Source of the DNA: Dactylonectria macrodidyma | Lineage: Eukaryota > Ascomycota > Sordariomycetes > Hypocreales > Nectriaceae | Length of the DNA stretch: 64,000 nt | Assembly: GCA_020744425.1 (NCBI GenBank) | Contig: JAGMUV010000019.1 | Coordinates: forward strand, 1,178,001 to 1,242,000 | Reading direction: 5' to 3' | Shown here: positions 12,161-23,665 of the stretch, in pieces | Numbering within the stretch: the first letter of the stretch is position 1 | Layout: every line of letters starts with the position of its first letter | Position numbers and translations under genes: made by a program | The notes under the pieces: model-generated | Database searches by the model: none | Seen by the model: only the letters and a program-made list of their open reading frames with translations | Told to the model about the DNA's origin: nothing

Positions 12161-13694
12161 GGTGAAGAAGTGAAAAGGCGGCTGTTGGGGGTTTCGGAGC
12201 GTGTAAGTGGGTTGACTTGACCTGGCCTCGAGGAGATGGAGGAGAATTTCAAGTTAAAATAAGGATGTCAGCTGTCTGAATACTCCATCCTCGAACCCAG
12301 AATCGCCTGTTATTATAACTCCATCGCCATTGCCGTTGCCATTGCAGGATGACTGATGGCAGTCAGGCCTGACTGAGCGTCATTCAGCCTCACGTAATGC
12401 CCCTGCAACTCGGCGTCGTCGGCGAAGAAATGACGCCAACGAGCCCAATTCAGAGGTTCGCATCGCCCGAACCCTGTGCCGGGCAGCCGCATAAGCAGCA
12501 GCAACCTAAATTTGCAGCCCGATTTCCCCGTCGTTCCGCATTTGCGAAAAAGGACTTTATTTTTGCATTTCCAGAGCATCATCTCTCCAATCCTGGTGTC
12601 CCCGCTGTCAATCAGGGTTCTCGCCGCTTAGGGGCCTGTATGCCATTGGCGCCCGCCATTCCAAATACCCCTTGCTACATGACGTAGGGGCTAACCGATG
12701 CGAAAACGCAGAGGGCCGTGCAATCCGGGGGGGTTATGCTTGGTGAGGAAGCTCGCGGTTGCAGCTTCTCGTCGCTCGGTCGGCATCTTCACGGCGAAGA
12801 GGTTGATGGCTATTCGAACCGATTATCCGTAGACAAGCGTATCATCCGTCTTGGCACCGCAAGCCGTCGCCATCGTACGCTTGGCACCACGGAGACCGCA
12901 ACACACCAACAAACACCTATTCTCATCACATCACATCGCAGACCCCATTGCCACTCGTCGCAATGCTTCCGAAGACACAACGGTTCCATCCACTTTCCTC
13001 CGATCCCACCTTAACCATGGAACTAGAACAGTGACCTCCATATCCCTCACACCTTCTGCGCCATTGCTAGGATGTGCGAATTCAGTCCTCACCTCTCCGC
13101 ATCAATCGTTCTGATGTTGATTATCCCACCCTTCTCGGGGCGACTTTGCAGCTGGTCCTACCGCATTTGTAGATGGGGCCTTGCTGTTTCAGCTTGCCTA
13201 GGCCATTACGGGGGGGGGGTTCTCGACCATGTGTTATCTACACGCTTCTGTGACGTCTCAAATAACCGACATGCTGACGAACACTTTGATAAGCCTCTTA
13301 AGCTTCACTAATAGCAGAATGAAGTGCTATGTTAGTACGTAGTAGACTACACACTCAACTTGCTGTACACACTGTCAAGACCCATAAAGTAGTTGCTGGA
13401 AAATAATGCATGAACCAATTTTCGGACCTGTGCAATATAGAACAATGTATTATCAGTAAGCCAGCAGGTTGTATGTTTTTCCTTCATGTTAAACTACCCT
13501 AGACTTGATGCTGATACCAACTAAAACCGCCATAATGCGTATTCCCCTGAACCGTACACGACAATCAATCACACATCGACCGCAGTACCTTTGGCACAAG
13601 AACAAAGCCTCCCAATACATTATGTGTTTTACTGCCGTCGCAATGCGATTATCCCGCCCTAACTGGATTATTGCTCCGAAGGGACACTCTCCCC
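12161..13694. other. Intergenic, haloperoxidase promoter side and galactokinase 3' side
   Basis: No gene is seen in this 1.5-kb stretch. It should contain the promoter of the haloperoxidase gene (starting at 12160, reading left) and the 3' UTR of galactokinase. The part from 13320 to 13480 is more AT-rich, as expected for terminator sequence. Confidence 0.55.
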
Positions 13695-15334
13695 CTATTT
13701 GACGACATCCTGGACGTAATACACCGCACTGCCAGTCGCTGGCCGACTCACCACGACCGCACCGGCCTTCTGCTCGGCCGTCAGATCCCGCTTGGCAAAG
13801 TACTTCTCCTCCAGCGCCTCCGTGACGGCCGTGACCCGGTCCGCCGGCACCAGGTGGACGCTGCAGCCGCCCCACCCGGCGCCGGTGACGCGGGCGCCGT
13901 ACGCGCCGGCGGCCCGCGAGATGGCGCAGATGTCGTCGAGCTCTGGGCAGCTGCACTCGTAGAGGTCGCGGCACGACGCCTGCGTCTCGTTGAGCAGCGC
14001 TCCCAGTTGCTCGTTGAAGCCCGTCGTGTCTGACGCCCCCGTGTGCACCGGCCGCTCCAGCAGCGTCAGGAAGGCCAGCACCCGGAGCGCCTCGGAGAAG
14101 ACATGCACGGCGCGCTGGCGCAGCTTGAAGCGCTCGGCCCGGACGGGCAGCTTGGACATGAAGCGCGCCTCGAGCTCCGGGACGGTGATGTTGAGCACCT
14201 TGGCCACTTCCTCGCGGGTGTACCCTTCCTCCTGCGTCAGCGTCTCCTTGGTGACGGCCAGCAGCTTCTGTAGCTCCTCCTCTTCAGACAAGCTCTTGGC
14301 AGCGGCGTCCCCGTCGCCGCTCTGGTTGCGGAAGAAGGCGTCGTGGAAGCCCTGCAGGCTGATGCCCAGGGGCCCGGCGTCGGCGGGCAGCTCGACGCCC
14401 TTTGGGTTGAGGACGGCGTTGAGGTAGGCGGCCGCCATGCTGCACTCGACGACGCGTAGGTTGTAGTGGATGGGGCCCGTCACCTGCTTGTTGGACGTGA
14501 CGAAGGATTGCACGATGACGAAGCACAGCTCTGGGCTCGTGCGAGGGAACTTGACGGGCCGAGCGGACAGCTCTGGGCTGAAGGAGACGAAGAGGGCGGC
14601 GCCCTGCTCCGAGAAGACGGAGGCAGACTGGTCCATGCTATATCGACGGTTAGCAATTGCGGGAATCTCTATGTGCGTTGGGGAACGAAAACGGCTTACC
14701 CTCCTGAGTTGACGCCCACGGCACGCTCGCTCACGATGGCAAGCTCCGTCAACTCTTTCTTGTCCACCGATGTGTTGCCGTTGGCGACCATGACGGCGAG
14801 CGAACTCGCGCTCACCACGGCCGCGCTGGAGCTCAGGCCGCCGCCCACGGGGACGTTGCCGTCGACGAGCAGGTCCATGTCGACGGGCCGGAAGCCATCG
14901 CCGCGCTGCTTGCGTAGCAGGTTCAGGACGCCGCGCAGGCCGCTCTTGAAGTAGTTTGTCCACTCGAACTTGGTCGCATCGATATCGACTTCACCGTCGA
15001 GGGGCAGCTCGAACTGCTTGGCGGCGAACTTGCCGTCCTCGACGTTGGCGATGCGCACGCGAAACGTCGTGGCATCGGGCGCCGCCGGCCGGCTCGCGAC
15101 GGCCAGCAGGGCGTCGGCGGTGATGGCCATGGGCAGGACCGAGTACAGCGAGTAGTCGATGTGCTCGCCGATGATGTTGACGCGGCCAGGCGAACGCGCA
15201 ACGAAGCTGGCCGGCTGGCCGTACAGCGCCTCAAACTTGGTCACGAGGTTGTCCCATCGCGGAGCCTCAGCGGCGAGGGCGTCGGCCGGGTAGATGTCGC
15301 TGAGGGAGCTCGCGATGGGGACTGGGCCAGACAT
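13695..15334 (-). CDS. GAL1: Galactokinase (Gal1 type)
   Basis: Two exons, 15334-14700 and 14637-13695, flank a 62-nt intron (GTAAGC donor, TAG acceptor) and encode 525 residues, the normal fungal Gal1 length. The protein begins MSGPVPIASS. It carries the galactokinase signature PGRVNIIGEHIDY (49-61), the GHMP ATP-binding loop PVGGGLSSSAA (162-172) and, exactly across the splice junction, GVNSGGMDQ with Asp214 as the expected catalytic base. A C-terminal GHMP motif, TGAGWGGCS, is also present. It phosphorylates alpha-D-galactose to galactose 1-phosphate, the first step of the Leloir pathway, in the cytosol. The frame is open for 66 codons upstream of the chosen ATG but contains no further ATG, which supports this start. 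No other galactose-pathway gene is adjacent. Confidence 0.96.
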
Positions 15335-16542
15335 TTTGTGTGTGAAGATGGGAGCAAGTATGCCCTTCTTGTCTACTTCTAAATCGTTGCGAGAATTGGG
15401 TCGAAATGGGTTTGCGTTCTTGTTCGCAAGCACGAGACCTGGTGATATGATGCCCCGCAGTTGCCCCTCGTCTTCGTGGTGTTGTTTTAGAGGATGACGT
15501 CGCTGGTCTCGTCTTGTCTTCAGTTCTTTCAAGCAATCCGCCGTTCAGCCCCAGCTTCTGTTTTCAAAGCCAAAAATGAATCAGAGATGAGAAAATGCAG
15601 AGAGGACGAACTGTCATTCCACTAGCATTAAAAAGGCCGTCCCATCGTGGAGAGACCCTCACTTGTTGGCCTCGGAACCCTTTCGTTGTGGTGGCTAAAT
15701 AGGGACCATCACCATATCCCCACCTATCGGCGATTTGCCCGGCTTTCCCGGTCGCACGCTTGCCCTGGAGCATGATGGGACCCAATGCCACTTGTAGTTT
15801 TTGCGCCTCGGTGGCTCGGTGGAAATGGCCCCGTGGTGACAACATCTGAGGTGCGCGTAAATAGATGAGACCCTGGCGATTTTGTTTTGTCGCCTGGTGC
15901 TGGCCCTTTCTCTCCGAACTATGGTCCGAGCCTCTCAAGTGCCGGTCGCGCGCTTCGGCAGTTCCGTCGAGTCGGGTTTTTCTCTATCGGGATTCTCAAC
16001 AAACTTGAACGCAACCTCCGTCAAGTTGATGAGATATTTTAGTTTCCAGTCCAGTGGAGAACGACCAGAATCGCGGAGTTCCTCGAGTTGAGTCGCCTCT
16101 TCGAAACCCAAACGTCAATTCATGGCCTCGGGTAGAAGCGTGACTTTACAGAGACCAAGTCTAGGCTTTGTTCATCGAGAAGTCTGATATTTTATCTGTC
16201 GGAGATGGGTTTCATGACGGTTGGTCTTTCAAGAACGAATCGCAAAGAGCCGAAGGGATGGCTTTTTTGAACCGACAATGGCAAAAAAAAGCGAGGTTGG
16301 CTGGAATGAGATATGCCAGCTGCTTCACAGGTGGCTGTGTGTAACAAGCACAAGGTATCCAGGCTGTCAGCAGCTGTCATAGAAGCTGTGCAGTTCAACT
16401 TCGCAGCACCGACAGGCAACAGTCAAGTCACACAAACCAACCTCTAGACTGACGTTCTTCATCCCAAATCAAGAAACCAACCACTGCAAAACATTCCTTT
16501 CGGCCTACCCATTGCCATCTGAGGCACCAAAAGGATTACACC
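15335..16542. other. Divergent intergenic region
   Basis: This 1.2-kb region separates the galactokinase start (reading left) from the uncharacterised gene at 16543 (reading right), so it should hold both promoters. I see no clear TATA box or further gene. Confidence 0.5.
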
Positions 16543-17253
16543 ATGGGTTATCCAGTGCGGGACCTCCAACCCGGCACTCTGTACCTCACCATCTCCACCA
16601 CGCACGCGCCAGAGCGCGACACGGGTGTTGCCCACGACTATCACTCATCCCTCCCCAACACCCTTGACCCAAGCATCTACGAGACTTCGTGCGCCCAGGG
16701 ATATGGCAACGAAGAGTTCCAATGGGGGCTCTACTGGCACCGCGGCCTCGGCGACGGGACGTGGTTCATGCTCCATCGCCTGCTCTTTATCCCCCCGGGT
16801 GTGATCCCAGGTGTCACGCACCCGATGTATATGCTGGATCAGCAAGAAATGTCACAGTCTCCGCGGCTCTTTGCACACGTCGTCGGCCTCGTCCGCGTCC
16901 TTCGGGTGCCGGAGACGTCCACCAGCGACCTGACATCCTACCTCAACTGGCTGGCGCCGCAAGCCGCCATGCAAGCCAACCGGAGCTTCATGTGGGCATC
17001 GTCGGTATATGTTCGAACGAGGCGGCACGTGGCCAAGATGCAGGGACTGGTCGATCGCGCAGCGGAGGGCTTCGACATCACCGTGCTACTATATGAGTCG
17101 CTAAACTTTGCATACGGAGAAGTCTGGTATGGATTGTCTCGACAGCTACCTCGGCCGATTATGGTGTCGGATGCTGGGATCACGATGGTCTCTGCGGAGA
17201 AAGACTTGGATCGAGATCGGCCAAAGAATACGCCGTGGGTGAAGGTCCAGTGA
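16543..17253 (+). CDS. Uncharacterised fungal protein
   Basis: An intronless frame of 236 residues starts at an ATG in the favourable context ACCATGG and ends in TGA. I do not recognise a family. The N-terminal half has alternating beta-strand-like stretches, including GTLYLTIS (11-18), FQWGLYWHR (59-67) and GTWFMLHR (72-79). This layout, in which a strand with W-G-L-Y is followed by a Gly turn and a strand ending in His, is shared with several uncharacterised fungal families, but I cannot assign one. The C-terminal half appears helical, with no signal peptide and no membrane helix. Codon use and the clean open frame support a real gene. Function unknown. Confidence 0.75.
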   Translation: MGYPVRDLQPGTLYLTISTTHAPERDTGVAHDYHSSLPNTLDPSIYETSCAQGYGNEEFQWGLYWHRGLGDGTWFMLHRLLFIPPGVIPGVTHPMYMLDQQEMSQSPRLFAHVVGLVRVLRVPETSTSDLTSYLNWLAPQAAMQANRSFMWASSVYVRTRRHVAKMQGLVDRAAEGFDITVLLYESLNFAYGEVWYGLSRQLPRPIMVSDAGITMVSAEKDLDRDRPKNTPWVKVQ

Positions 17254-18592
17254 GCGTGTCCAGCTCAATAGGACCATTGGATGAGTTAAATTGGGATGAC
17301 ATGCTTTGGAATCCTGCTAGAGATGGTCAGCATGTTAGAGTACCTACCTAGGTATACAATGACGGGCCCGGATATCACGGTAAGTTGTCTCGCCGCCCAA
17401 CGCTCTCATTCTTTCTCACGTTTGGGCTGGGATGGTTAACGAGAGCATAGGTGACTGTAACCTCGCGTACTGCAACACGTCGCATAGCCAAGGCCTGCGA
17501 AACGCGAAGCATTAATTGGCGCGACAAATGCGGCGTTGTTCGAGTAGAAGTATAATCGCAGCATGTATGGACGGGATGGAAGACACTTCGTGAGCAGGAT
17601 TGAGCGGGATAGAGGGAGTTGACGGGGATTACGTGAGTGACAGATGCACGTCATTGCAACGTGCTTCTGAAACCCCGCCAATGGCAGCACCTCCAAAACC
17701 CCTCAATGGGTGTAATGAGTGGGTGCCAAGGTGCCACCGATGGATTAGTTCACCAGCCATTCCTGGTGGCAATCGAAACGCCCCGCCAAGTACTAGGCGT
17801 CTCAGGCTCAGGGTGCCGTCGTCTGAGGTCCCTGAATTCTAGCACCAAAAGTAGTAATGATCTTTTTCTAATTGACTCGATTGGCGCAGATCATCTCTCA
17901 TTTCTTGTGTCCCGCAACTGGGTCTGGTTGCTTTGAATCTAGAGCGGAATTGTTCCAGGGGTTGGCTGCCTGCAAAGAGCACCCTCGTCGACGAAAATGG
18001 ACATATCTGTGTGTCGTGTTACCCCCACGTTTGTATATACGGAGTAACGTGCCTTCCCTGATATGGTCTTATTATCATAGTGGCGGCGCTGCAGAATATT
18101 GATATGATGCTCTAATTGACTCTCTCGCCGGGATGTAGGTGGGATACTAATACTTGGCTCCCAATGTCGGCATCTGTGCCGGCCCAGAAGTAGCTTAGAG
18201 CTGCAAAGTAAAACCAGGGGATCATCATACCAAGTACCTATGTCACCAAGGTACAAGTCTCCCCAGGTGAGACCAGTCTTGAATGATTCATGAAGCATCT
18301 GTTCTGTCTTGGTGCTCGGCCTCTGGTCTGGGGTTGTCAAAGCTCTGTTCTGGGGCCGGATACCCGTACACGTACCTACCGAGGCACGTTAGCGATAGTT
18401 CAATGGAGACGGAGCAGAAAACGGTCGAAGTGGAGAGTGACACGATGCAGATGGGGCCCTCCGAGCGGGAGCTAATGCCGGAGTGGTTCTGAACCACATC
18501 GGCAAGGGCTACCTACCCGAGTCCTTAGGGTTCTTCAGGTCTTGCCACCTGCCACCGTCCGCCTAATGGAGGTGTCTACCGCCTAACATCTC
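17254..18592. other. Intergenic region with CCTAGG/GGTACC-type short palindromes
   Basis: No gene is seen. The region contains a 14-nt palindrome, TACCTACCTAGGTA, at 17341-17354 and scattered copies of related TACCT/AGGTA words towards the metallothionein promoter. Such words are widespread in Sordariomycete intergenic DNA, so they are not evidence of a gene-specific element by themselves. Confidence 0.5.
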
Positions 18593-18668
18593 AGGTACCT
18601 CCCGTCCCCCTAAGGAGATGATTGAGGTGCCTGCCTTAGGTACCTTCTCGTTTCCTCACAGTATAAAA
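18523..18668 (+). promoter_or_regulatory. Metallothionein promoter: repeated short palindromes and TATA box
   Basis: Upstream of the metallothionein ATG are three copies of CCT(A/T)AGG (18523-18529, 18609-18615, 18634-18640), two copies of the 8-nt palindrome AGGTACCT (18593-18600 and 18638-18645, 45 bp apart) and a CCCCT stress-type word inside 18605-18611. A TATAAAA box at 18662-18668 is followed by a CT-rich leader. The box is 148 bp before the ATG. The repeats are seen directly; metal- or stress-responsive control is inferred from the gene they precede. Confidence 0.55.
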
Positions 18669-18809
18669 GTTCTGTAGCCGTTCTCCAGAGCTTTGCTTTC
18701 TTCCTCCTTCACCACTCATCAACACAACCTCTCACGCAATTCAACCACAAACCCCACACAACAAACACCAGCTACCACAAACCCCCAAAACTATCACCAA
18801 ACCATCATC

Positions 18810-18995
18810 ATGAGTGGCTGTGGCTGTGCTTCTTCCGGCTCGTGCGGCTGCGGTGCTGGATGCACCTGCGCCGGCTGCCCTGTAAGTCATTGCTATTCCA
18901 CTTTGTTTCTGCGCCCCAAGCCGGGTTCGGCCTGGTTGGAATGGAGATACTGTGGGTGACGGGACGCTAACGGCCGCCAATTAAAGAACAAATAA
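18810..18995 (+). CDS. Copper-type metallothionein, 26 residues
   Basis: Exon 1 (18810-18881) encodes [10 protein letters not shown] followed by 14 further residues. A 105-nt intron has a GTAAGT donor and a GCTAAC branch point 16 nt before its AAAG acceptor. Exon 2 (18987-18995) adds Asn, Lys and the stop, giving 26 residues. The seven cysteines at 4, 6, 12, 14, 18, 20 and 23 fall in Cys-x-Cys pairs plus a final single Cys, with the same length and spacing as the Neurospora crassa copper metallothionein. It should bind Cu(I) clusters in the cytosol and buffer copper. A TATA box and a CT-rich leader fit strong inducible transcription. It is easily missed because of its size and two-residue last exon. 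If the intron is retained, the frame continues into unrelated sequence, so splicing matters. Confidence 0.9.
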
Positions 18996-19370
18996 AGACG
19001 TCAACTCCATCAAAGGAACCTTGACGGCCTCGAGGAGGACCGATTTTGGGATGGCGCAGACAGGTTGGAGGTCAATTGGAGGGGGTCGGGCAATGGATGG
19101 TTGGGTCCACTCGTTTATGCTCGGGTTGGGATGATGAGAGACTCACCTGAATGACAACGTTCAGCTGCTGGTAGATTGAACTGATTCCTCATTACTACTC
19201 TTGATGTGCTATCTTGTGACAAGTCCTCGCTGTTCGCTGTGCTCCACTACCCACAATCTTCTAACACAATCTCAGCGAGGGGAACACTTAGTCTAGTGGC
19301 ATTCTCCTTGACCTAATTCCTCGTTATCTATAGATATTACCCACGCTTTGAGCTTCCTAAATTCTTGATT
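18996..19370. other. Convergent intergenic region
   Basis: The 3' flanks of the metallothionein (reading right) and the membrane protein (reading left). Nothing else is recognisable. Confidence 0.5.
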
Positions 19371-20202
19371 TCATCGATCTGGCTCAGCAGGGAAAAAAGC
19401 CAAGACAGGGCTAAGGCCCGGGTCGTACCGCGGTTCTCTGACTGTCAGTCTACCCTCCTCCGCCAGCTCTGCATCACTGTACTTCTTCTCTTCCGGATTC
19501 TCCATATCCGTAGTATCCACAACAGTCCACTTCCTTTCATGTTTCCTGCCTTGGTGATACGCCACCAGCATGGCCTCCCGTAGTAACCTCCCACAGTACA
19601 GCAACGCGGCCAGTATCGAGATGGCGAAGCTCGCCTGGGCGACGTGGCAGTAGCCTCGGATCCCCGTCCAGCTCTCGGCGCACCCTCGCGTCAGGTACCA
19701 TGCGTGGGCACTTGGATGGTCTGGGTCGGAGAAGTCGCCTGATGCCTGACCGGAGACGCTCATGATCCAGAGGACCGCGAGCAGCGTGTCGTACAGGACG
19801 GTGGCGTAGCGGGGGAGGTAGTCGAGATGGGCCATGACGGCCCGGGCGACGAAGATGACGAAGCTGAGGATCGCGATGGCGAGGTTGGAGTCTGTCAACC
19901 TAGACACGCAAGCGGTACAAGTTAGTTATCGTTGGCGATTAGGCGTCAGTGACTTGACAACTACTGTCTCTATTTTCTTACCTCTGCGACCAGATCAACG
20001 GAATCTCAGGCGGCTCAACATGGTTGGCGTAGAAGTAGATGCGCAGTTTGGGATTCGAGTTCCAACCCTCGACACCTCCGTTGCCCCATAGCTTCGATCT
20101 GAAGCGATCCGGATACGCCAGTCCAAAAAGAACGACAGCGGTTGCAGAAATGGCCAGCTCGAGGGCTAGAAGGGTGAAAGAGGGCTTGGTCAGACGGGCC
20201 AT
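19371..20202 (-). CDS. Four-helix membrane protein, MARVEL-like layout
   Basis: Two exons, 20202-19982 and 19899-19371, are joined across an 82-nt intron (GTAAGA donor, CTAG acceptor; phase 2, restoring Arg74) and encode 249 residues. Hydrophobic segments at about 8-29, 79-99, 106-124 and 158-178 predict four membrane spans. A polar loop follows the first span, and a charged cytosolic tail begins near residue 185 (HQGRKHERKW) and ends in a Pro/Phe-rich stretch. The arrangement resembles fungal MARVEL-like membrane proteins, but no diagnostic motif is visible, so the family is not assigned. It could be a plasma-membrane or vesicle protein. The start is the first ATG and directly precedes the first hydrophobic segment. 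It converges on the metallothionein gene. Confidence 0.85.
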
Positions 20203-22046
20203 AGTGATGTAAGGGAGACGCTAACACGCGATGTCTCTTCAAACAGGAGCGGGACGAATACTAGAACTCTTTGAAGCGTACGCACGATGCTTATTATTGC
20301 CGTGGCTTGTACGTACTCAGAGGTTTTGCTCCGATATACGGTGTGTGTAATGAGCGCGGCGATGCGAGAGGCCGTTGCGGCCCAGCAAGGAAACTTGCTC
20401 ATACCCCCGCACAAGGGGGCGAGATGGGCACTCTCCGCTGCTTGGCGGATGAATCATCACCTCAGTACCTTGTGATCGTGAGAGAAATCGAAAGACGGTA
20501 TTGTCGGGGGCCGGTAGGAGTTTGCGTTGTGCGACGTGATGACGGGGCCGAGATGGCGTTCTGTGGTGGTAATGTTGGTGTGGAGGCGTTGGAAGGTGGT
20601 GGCGGCACTGGAGGGGCAGGAATTTGTCTTAGACAGAGGGCTTCGCTGTGGGAAAAGCGCCTTGAAGAAGAAAAGAAAGAAGTATTGAAGATGCGTCACG
20701 CGCGGATCTCTTCTTGCACGATCGCGGCGTCGACGCTGGGGAATGGAACGGCAACCTGCCTTAGGCGCTCGGTATGTTGACTCTCAACCCTCAACAGATC
20801 CATATGATACTCTTAGGAAACAAATTACACATTAATCACACTACCTGTAGACTGTATGGGACTTATTTCAATACGCCCCTACCGAAAAAATGATGCGTCA
20901 TGGACCTATCTGAACCGAGTAGGCGGATAGCCTGCCAGCACGGGAGCAGAGCAGCCTTGCATGGCATGTGAGGCCATCTGATGGCTTTAACTCGACCCCC
21001 CAGAAGATAGTATTCCCGCTTGAAGTGATGAGGACAGCGGAGTTGCAAGGACATTGTTGGTACCTAGACGTGGAGAATGAAACTCTTGTCACGCCTATTG
21101 ACGAGCCGCACGCATTACCTGTTATAAGGGTTGGTGTTGGAGTACAGCTGTCATATCTTGGATGTGACTGGTCTTTCATTGCGCCGCGGCCTTGCGTAAC
21201 TTGAAAAACCTAGGCTGTAGTTGGCAAGGCTGGGACTTGTGAGCCAGCTAATTAGGCGATGTTTTTGTGAATACGTGGCATTGCGTTCCGATGCCGAGGC
21301 AAACTGCATGATATTGCTTCGGTCGAAAACGAATTTGGTATGCCGAGTTTCCTTGGCGCTTCACTTTGCAATGAGTAGAAGATTTTGGGAGAATCATGCA
21401 GAACATTGAATGACTTGCGGGTATGGATGTGAATGGCGAGTCTCAAAATAGAGGCCATTCGCATCACAGCTACTCCCAACTTGGGTAGGACGGATAGATC
21501 GATGATAGGGTAAACGAGGCGGGATAAGCGGATAGAGAAGCCAGAAATAGGCAGAAGGCTCAACGCATAGAATTATATAACCAAATCGCATCAGTTTGAG
21601 TACGTTTCTGGGTATATTGTGTCAAGTTTGTCGTATCTTATCAAAGTATCCAACTTGTCAGTTGTGGTGCTAGCCGCTGCCACAGACAGAGGCCTGATCT
21701 GATTGGCCGCCCACTTCAGGCTCCGTCTAGATGATGTAAATCAACCCCCCGCGCCTCCACTCAGAATAAGGAAGCCGCAGCGGGAGCGCTGATGCTCAGA
21801 AGCCGAGTCAGCCTTCCTTACTTAACCCGCACATCAGCGAAACACCAACAAAGTCCCCGACGGGCCATCTCACCCCCTAGCAAAGCCCGCGCGTATTTAT
21901 TTCTTCATTAGTAGCATTTTATTGTACGCTCTTTGGTCTCTTCGAACGACGCAATGAGATAGCCTTGCCCCGACCGACCCGACCGACCCGTGCCCGTTTT
22001 CGACCGTCATCGCCTAGACATCCAACCGCACGCGACAACCTCTGAG
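20203..22046. other. Divergent intergenic region
   Basis: This 1.8-kb region lies between two divergent genes (membrane protein and RING-CH ligase). No supported gene is visible; a + strand open frame at 20271-20780 covers the likely promoter and has no motif. The stretch around 21590-21660 and 21890-21930 is AT-rich. Confidence 0.5.
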
Positions 22047-23665
22047 ATGGCGCCCAACCCCGTCACCTCGTCCGCCGTGGCCGCACCGCCGCAGGGCGAC
22101 TCGGCTCCGCGTCGATGCTTCATCTGCCTGACGGACGAGGAGCCGTCAGACCCGCCGGCGTCCTGGGTCGACCCTTGTCCCTGCACGCTCGAGGCTCACC
22201 AGGACTGCATGCTGTCGTGGGTCACCGACTGCGAGCGCTCTAACAAACCGCTGCTGTGCCCCGTGTGCAAGTCGCAGATCCGCCTCGAGGGCCCATGGGA
22301 TCCCCTCGTCGCCCTGACCGATGTCGTCTCCTCCAAATTCACCCGCGCGAGCCCTTTCGTGCTCCTGACGTCCGTCACCATGGGCGTCCAGTTCAGCCTG
22401 CAGATGTACGGCGCCTGCGCCATGTGGGCTTTTGCTGGCCGCGAGTCTCTGGTCCAGTTTATGCTGGGCCCAGAGCTGAATATCGGTGGCCAGCAGTCGA
22501 GGGTCATGAGGATGGCGAGCGAGCGACTGGGCAACGCCCTCATCTTGATGAACGTGGGTCCAACTTTGCTATTGGCACAGTTGACTCCATGGCTGGGCAA
22601 CAAGATATTCCTCCCTACTGCGTCCTTGGTTCGTCCCACCGTTCCCGTGCCGTCAACAGATCTGTGACTAACCTGATATGTCTATAGTACGGCGTCTATC
22701 GCGTCATGCACGATGACCAGTTCTTGGCCTGGCCGCCTTCTCCGCAGTTAGCCATGACTCTCTTCCCTTATATTCGCTCGGCATACCTCAACTTCTGGAG
22801 AGAGTTTGTGTTCCCCTACGAGGTCAACCTCAACCGACAGATGCAGGGCCTACCTGCCCTTGAACCCCGACAGAACGAGCAGCCCGCCAACAACCAGCGT
22901 GCTGCCCCGCGGAATGGGGGCGGTGGTAATGGTGGTGGCGGTGGAGTTTTGGGCTTTCTGAATAACCTCTTGGATGCTCTCGAGCCTGATGATGACGAGG
23001 ATGGTGGCGATGACATGGCAGCACAGCTGAGAATTGCTCACGAGGAAGGGGACGATGCAGATGGCAACGTTGTCGTCGATATCGTGATCGAGGAGATTAT
23101 CGAGATTGGCGAGGATGGCGATGAGCTGTCTGACGACGAGCAAGACGGAGAACAAGGCGGTCGAGTCCAACCAGCAGATCCACCAACAGATCAACCAGCA
23201 GACCAACCAGCACCTCAACCAGCACCTCAGCCGGCGCCGCGAGTCGCCCCAGAAGGCGAGCGAGAACCCGGTGCGGCACTAGATGATGCCCCGGCGCAAC
23301 AAGGCGAACACGAAGCTCCGCAAGCACCTCCGGCCCGCCGTCCCGGTCTCGGAAGTATTCTCTCTGGCGTCTCCAACGCCATCGTCAGCGCCCTGATCTT
23401 GCCGGGCATCTCGTTTGCGATGGGCGAGCTACTCCGACTGGCCCTGCCCAAGTCGTGGACCACCGTGCCTAGGAATCCGTGGTTCCGCACAGCGGGCATC
23501 ATGCGGCCGGGCCTGCTACAACAGCAGTGGGGCCGCAGCTTGGTGGGCGGGTGTCTATGGGTGGTGATGAAGGACGTGGTGCGGCTGTATACTAAGTACC
23601 GCAAGGTCGCGGCCATGGGTCAACGGAAGGTGAAGAATGTAGAGCGACGTCGCAGGGGAAAGTAA
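22047..23665 (+). CDS. RING-CH (MARCH-type) membrane E3 ubiquitin ligase
   Basis: Two exons, 22047-22628 and 22688-23665, encode 519 residues. The 59-nt intron has an unusual GTTCGT donor, a GACTAAC branch point and a TATAG acceptor, and the junction reads TASL-YGVYRV. Residues 24-74 form a C4HC3 RING-CH domain: C24-x2-C27, C44-x-C46, H51-x2-C54, C71-x2-C74. Two membrane segments follow at about 102-128 and 162-183. A Gly-rich, then strongly acidic region precedes a Pro/Ala/Gln repeat (PADQPADQPAPQPAP), and a hydrophobic C-terminal segment begins near LGSILSGVSNAIVSAL. RING-CH ligases transfer ubiquitin from an E2 to membrane substrates; this one probably acts in an internal membrane. The start is the ATG just upstream of the RING. 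A GA microsatellite follows the stop. Confidence 0.9.
23169..23238 (+). repeat. In-frame 12-nt coding repeat (Pro-Ala-x-Gln)
   Basis: About six degenerate copies of a 12-nt unit encoding P-A-(D/P)-Q lie within the RING-CH ligase. They form a flexible linker between the acidic region and the C-terminal hydrophobic part. Confidence 0.8.

Noticed and set aside
15335..15532. 66-codon upstream extension of the galactokinase frame
   Set aside because: Contains no ATG and is not like the known N-terminus; the MSGPVP start fits fungal Gal1.
20271..20780. 169-residue + strand frame upstream of the four-helix membrane protein
   Set aside because: Lies over the expected promoter and has no recognisable domain.
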